Shown: positions 7,000 to 9,836 of the stretch, piece by piece
How positions within the stretch are numbered: the stretch's first letter is position 1
Layout: each line of letters starts with the position of its first letter
The notes under the pieces: model-generated
What the model was told of the DNA's origin: nothing
The model's database searches: none
What the model saw: only the letters and a program-made list of their open reading frames with translations
Position numbers and translations under genes: made by a program
Assembly: GCA_934668605.1 (NCBI GenBank)
Contig: CAKUNY010000071.1
Span: forward strand, 1 to 9,836
Direction: 5' to 3'
From: an uncultured Oscillospiraceae bacterium
Lineage (GTDB): Bacteria > Bacillota > Clostridia > Oscillospirales > Oscillospiraceae
Length of the DNA: 9,836 bases

Positions 7000-8280
7000 T
7001 TACTCGATGCCCTGAACCTTCACGAACTCCCATTCGCCGGATTCGGTGTTGGCCGATTTGATGTAGGCCGCGTCGCGCTTTGCGTCGCCGATCTCGTCGA
7101 ATTCAATCAGACCCGAAACGCCGCTGTAGCTCACGCCGGGAAGCGCTGCGAGCACGGCAGCGGGATCCGTCGAGCCGGCCGCCTTGATGGCCTCGAGCGC
7201 AACAAAGTATGCGTCGTAGCCCATCGCCGTCACAGCGGAGACCATGTCGTTGCCGCCGTTGTTGGTCAGTGCGTCGGAATTTTCATTCATCCACGCCTTG
7301 ATGCCGGAGTCGAACTCAGGCGCGCCGCCCTCCTGATAGAAGGTCGTGATCTCGACGTTGACGCTCTTGCCCTTGGCGGACTCAATGACCATGTTGTTGT
7401 CCCACGTATCGGAGCCGAGGAGATGACCCTCGAAGCCCTGCGCGCTGGCCGCCTCGATGATCAGCTGCGCGTAGTTCGTGGAGACCGGGGCGAAGATAAC
7501 GCCCGCACCCGCCGACTTGGCGTTGTTGATGTAGGAAACGAAGTTTGCGTTGCCTTCGGGGAAGTCCTCGGAAACGACCTCGCCGCCGAGTGCCTTAAAA
7601 GCTTCGGTGAAGTAATAGATGAGGCCCTGATCGTAGTCCGAGCCGAGCATTGCCAGCGTGTAAGCGGTGGAAACGCCGAGCTCCTTGAACGCGTAGTTTG
7701 CAAGGACGGTGCCCTGGAACGGATCGAGGAAGCAGATTCTGTAGTAGACGCTGCAATCGGAGGTAACCTGCGGGTTGGTGCAGGTCACGCCGATGGCCGG
7801 AACGCCCGCTTCCTGGAAGACCGTGCCGCCTGCCATCGAAACGCCGGAGCCGTAGGAGCCGAGGACAATCGATACGCCGCGGTTCATGAGCTCGGAAGCG
7901 GCCGAGGGGCCGTTTTCGGCCGACGTGCGGTTGTCGACGATCTCGAGCTTCACATCGTACGTTTCGCCGCCGATCTCAACGGTGGGCTGGACGTAGTTGG
8001 CATACTGCATGCCGAGGATTTCCTGCTTGCCGCCGGCGCCGTTGTCACCGGTCTGCGGCTCGAAGACGCCGATCTTGACGACATTGTCGCCGGAAGCGGC
8101 GGGAGCGGCTTCCTCAGAAGAAGCGGCTTCCTCAGAAGAAGCGGCTTCCTCGGAAGCGGCGGGTGCGGATTCTTCCGCGGCGCTGCTCTCGGACGATGCG
8201 GGCGCGCTCTGGCTGGCGCAGCCTGCGAAGACGCTGAGTACCATCAGAATGCAAAGCAATAATGCAATCAGCTTTTTCAT
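7000..8280 (-). CDS. livK: Branched-chain amino acid-binding lipoprotein, copy 2
   Basis: The product is 426 residues, of the same LivJ/LivK lipoprotein family as copy 1 and first in the operon. The lipobox VFAGC places lipidated Cys21 after a typical signal peptide. Residues 22-65 are an Ala/Ser/Glu tether with three hexapeptide repeats (EEAASS type), then the binding domain follows. It keeps the YGSGVSMAGG, CTNP and DTxDNN blocks, but has Trp293 where copy 1 has Val277, and Thr166 where copy 1 has Gly150. Both positions are near the expected ligand cleft, so specificity or affinity may differ. I start it at ATG 8280, not the in-frame ATG at 8286, because the AGGAGGA (8287-8293) would touch the earlier ATG but lies six bases before this one. 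The gene has its own promoter (8345-8373), and a partial terminator follows it. Confidence 0.95.
   Translation of the reverse strand: MKKLIALLLCILMVLSVFAGCASQSAPASSESSAAEESAPAASEEAASSEEAASSEEAAPAASGDNVVKIGVFEPQTGDNGAGGKQEILGMQYANYVQPTVEIGGETYDVKLEIVDNRTSAENGPSAASELMNRGVSIVLGSYGSGVSMAGGTVFQEAGVPAIGVTCTNPQVTSDCSVYYRICFLDPFQGTVLANYAFKELGVSTAYTLAMLGSDYDQGLIYYFTEAFKALGGEVVSEDFPEGNANFVSYINNAKSAGAGVIFAPVSTNYAQLIIEAASAQGFEGHLLGSDTWDNNMVIESAKGKSVNVEITTFYQEGGAPEFDSGIKAWMNENSDALTNNGGNDMVSAVTAMGYDAYFVALEAIKAAGSTDPAAVLAALPGVSYSGVSGLIEFDEIGDAKRDAAYIKSANTESGEWEFVKVQGIE
8105..8156 (-). repeat. 18-base tandem repeat encoding the copy 2 tether
   Basis: Two perfect 18-base units (8105-8122 and 8123-8140) and a partial third (8141-8156) encode the repeated Glu-Glu-Ala-Ala-Ser-Ser of the lipoprotein tether. 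The unit is a multiple of three, so gain or loss of copies would change tether length without shifting the frame. Confidence 0.9.
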
Positions 8281-8286
8281 GTTCAT

Positions 8287-8293
8287 TCCTCCT
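8287..8293 (-). promoter_or_regulatory. Ribosome site that fixes the livK copy 2 start
   Basis: AGGAGGA on the minus strand directly abuts the ATG at 8286 (no spacer) but lies six bases before the in-frame ATG at 8280. Only the latter spacing suits initiation, so two apparent N-terminal residues (Met-Asn) are removed from the longest reading frame. Confidence 0.75.
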
Positions 8294-8344
8294 GAATTGT
8301 CCGCGTATCAAAGACAACTGTGCGCGAACTAAATTATGCTCCCA

Positions 8345-8373
8345 ATTATAGCGGCATTGGCGCAAAAAAGCAA
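8345..8373 (-). promoter_or_regulatory. Sigma-A promoter of livK copy 2 and the operon
   Basis: TTGCTT (8368-8373) and a perfect TATAAT (8345-8350) are 17 bases apart on the minus strand. The predicted start near 8338 gives a leader of about 57 bases, too short for a T-box or a large riboswitch. A five-pair stem (8297-8301 with 8313-8317) is possible in the leader just upstream of the ribosome site. Control is therefore more likely at DNA level. Confidence 0.75.
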
Positions 8374-8398
8374 GAAGAATTTTATCATTTTTTGTAAA

Positions 8399-8418
8399 AA
8401 TTATGACGGAATTATGTC
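8399..8418. repeat. Paired AATTATG direct repeats upstream of the operon promoter
   Basis: AATTATGAC (8399-8407) and AATTATGTC (8410-8418) are direct repeats with an 11-base period, about one helical turn, starting 26 bases upstream of the -35. A third AATTATG (8332-8338) overlaps the predicted start point. The position suits an activator or repressor site, or an A/T-rich UP-type element. The repeats are short and may be chance. Confidence 0.35.
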
Positions 8419-8453
8419 CATGAGCTGTTCAAAGTGTAAAAAAGCCGGGATAT

Positions 8454-8474
8454 CATGGATAATGCATGGATAAT
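8454..8474. repeat. CATGGATAAT direct repeat, 11-base period
   Basis: CATGGATAAT occurs exactly at 8454-8463 and 8465-8474 with one base between. It is about 80 bases upstream of the operon -35. No gene is visible here. It may be a protein-binding site phased on one face of DNA; no function is shown. Confidence 0.5.
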
Positions 8475-8549
8475 TCGATGGTTTCTCCTGAAAAAAGTTC
8501 TGACTTTTCTTCGGTAAAGTGCGCGTGAGGCTATGCAATAACAACGTTC

Positions 8550-8566
8550 GTCCGTGAACCACGGAC
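8550..8566. repeat. Short perfect hairpin GTCCGTG/CACGGAC
   Basis: GTCCGTG (8550-8556) and CACGGAC (8560-8566) form a seven-pair stem with a three-base loop, in the gene-free stretch 8475-8670 between the operon promoter and the repeat at 8671. No U run follows on either strand. Apart from a weak AAAAGT/ACTTTT pair (8493-8508) I see nothing else in this stretch. Confidence 0.5.
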
Positions 8567-8670
8567 ATTCACCATAATTTCTTTCATTTTCAGTCCGCAC
8601 AGCCGCAACGCTTGTCCGCCTATGCCGGATTTTTGCACTCCTTTGGGGGCGCGTATTACGGAATTTCCGA

Positions 8671-8792
8671 ACCCCTACGGCGCGTCCGTAGGGGTCGATG
8701 CCCACATCGACCCAAAGGCACCATCGAATTCGCCGAAGATTTTCGTAAAAAGGGTGCTTTCTGCCGGGACGATGTGGGCATCGTCCCCTACG
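8671..8792. repeat. MITE-like hairpin repeat element
   Basis: Two 26-base copies lie in opposite orientation at 8688-8713 and 8766-8791 around a 52-base core. Each starts or ends with GTAGGGG/CCCCTAC and itself folds into a nine-pair hairpin (8692-8700 with 8705-8713; 8766-8774 with 8779-8787). They differ at two positions only, and these pair with each other in each hairpin. At the left edge a perfect ten-pair stem also exists (8671-8680 with 8686-8695). No transposase is present, so this would be a non-autonomous element. My recollection is that similar GTAGGGG hairpins are dispersed in Oscillospiraceae genomes; I could not check this. Confidence 0.7.
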
Positions 8793-8843
8793 CATAACCG
8801 GAAGGTTTTTTGAAATTCGTAAGGTCGGATTGTTGGACAACGC

Positions 8844-8877
8844 AAAAAGGCAGAAAGACGTTTCGTCTTCCTGCCTT
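8844..8877 (-). terminator. Intrinsic terminator of asnS
   Basis: On the minus strand a 14-pair stem (8847-8860 with 8864-8877, one G·U pair) closes a three-base AAA loop and runs into a U5 tract (8844-8848). It starts 17 bases after the asnS stop. The G·U pair would be an A/C mismatch on the plus strand, so it is directed leftward. Confidence 0.9.
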
Positions 8878-8893
8878 GGGGTGCGGTATTCGA

Positions 8894-9836
<943 letters not shown>

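Noticed and set aside
6715..8262. 515-codon rightward frame opposite livK copy 2
   Set aside because: It is the antisense shadow of a well-supported gene. It shows no ribosome site, no recognisable family and no start context. A similar frame of 370 codons opposite livK copy 1 (5515-6627) arises for the same reason, since the two genes share sequence and codon bias.
8592..8640. Possible small terminator (TCCG...CGGA then T5)
   Set aside because: Only four pairs with a loop of seven bases and no gene upstream on that strand; too weak to call.
8412..8840. 142-codon leftward frame in the gap between asnS and livK copy 2
   Set aside because: It runs through the hairpin repeat at 8671-8792, has a basic low-quality composition (many Arg) and would cover the operon's upstream repeats. 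It looks like a by-product of the repeat. Rightward frames at 8612-8813 are rejected for the same reason.

Overview
The window looks like a moderately GC-rich Firmicute, most likely a gut-type member of the Clostridia (Oscillospiraceae-like). This is a judgement from style, not from a marker gene. The signs are strong AGGAGG ribosome sites before almost every gene, short Gram-positive lipoprotein signals ending in a GC lipobox, AT-rich sigma-A promoters between GC-rich genes, and a GTAGGGG-type hairpin repeat of the kind common in that group.

Layout. Bases 1-28 hold the first nine codons of an unidentified leftward gene, with its own promoter at 67-95. A rightward unit follows: an extended -10 promoter (207-215), an unrecognised lipoprotein (257-1336) and a 30-codon ORF with a perfect ribosome site (1348-1440). 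It ends at a strong two-way terminator (1455-1489) shared with the leftward operon that fills most of the window.

That operon, read leftward from about 8340 down to 1499, is a branched-chain amino acid (HAAT/Liv family) ABC importer. It encodes two tandem substrate-binding lipoproteins (7000-8280 and 5383-6618, about 80% identical by hand alignment), permeases LivH and LivM, and ATPases LivG and LivF. The lipoproteins capture substrate outside the membrane, LivH/LivM form the channel, and LivG/LivF power it. Each binding-protein gene has its own sigma-A promoter, and the two promoters and leaders resemble each other, so the duplication probably included the control region. The permease and ATPase genes are packed with 8-base overlaps or a 13-base gap, whereas 335 non-coding, strongly folded bases separate the second binding protein from livH.

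Upstream of the operon, 8281-8893 contains no gene I can support. It holds the operon promoter, short direct repeats with an 11-base period, a hairpin repeat element at 8671-8792 and the terminator of asnS. The 3' part of asnS (asparaginyl-tRNA synthetase) runs leftward off the right edge (8894-9836).

I see no clear new biological system. The best leads are the structured module inside the operon (5086-5351), the divergence of the two binding proteins, the hairpin repeat whose two arms differ by a compensated base pair, and the 30-codon ORF. No tRNA, rRNA, CRISPR array, insertion sequence or phage gene was found.
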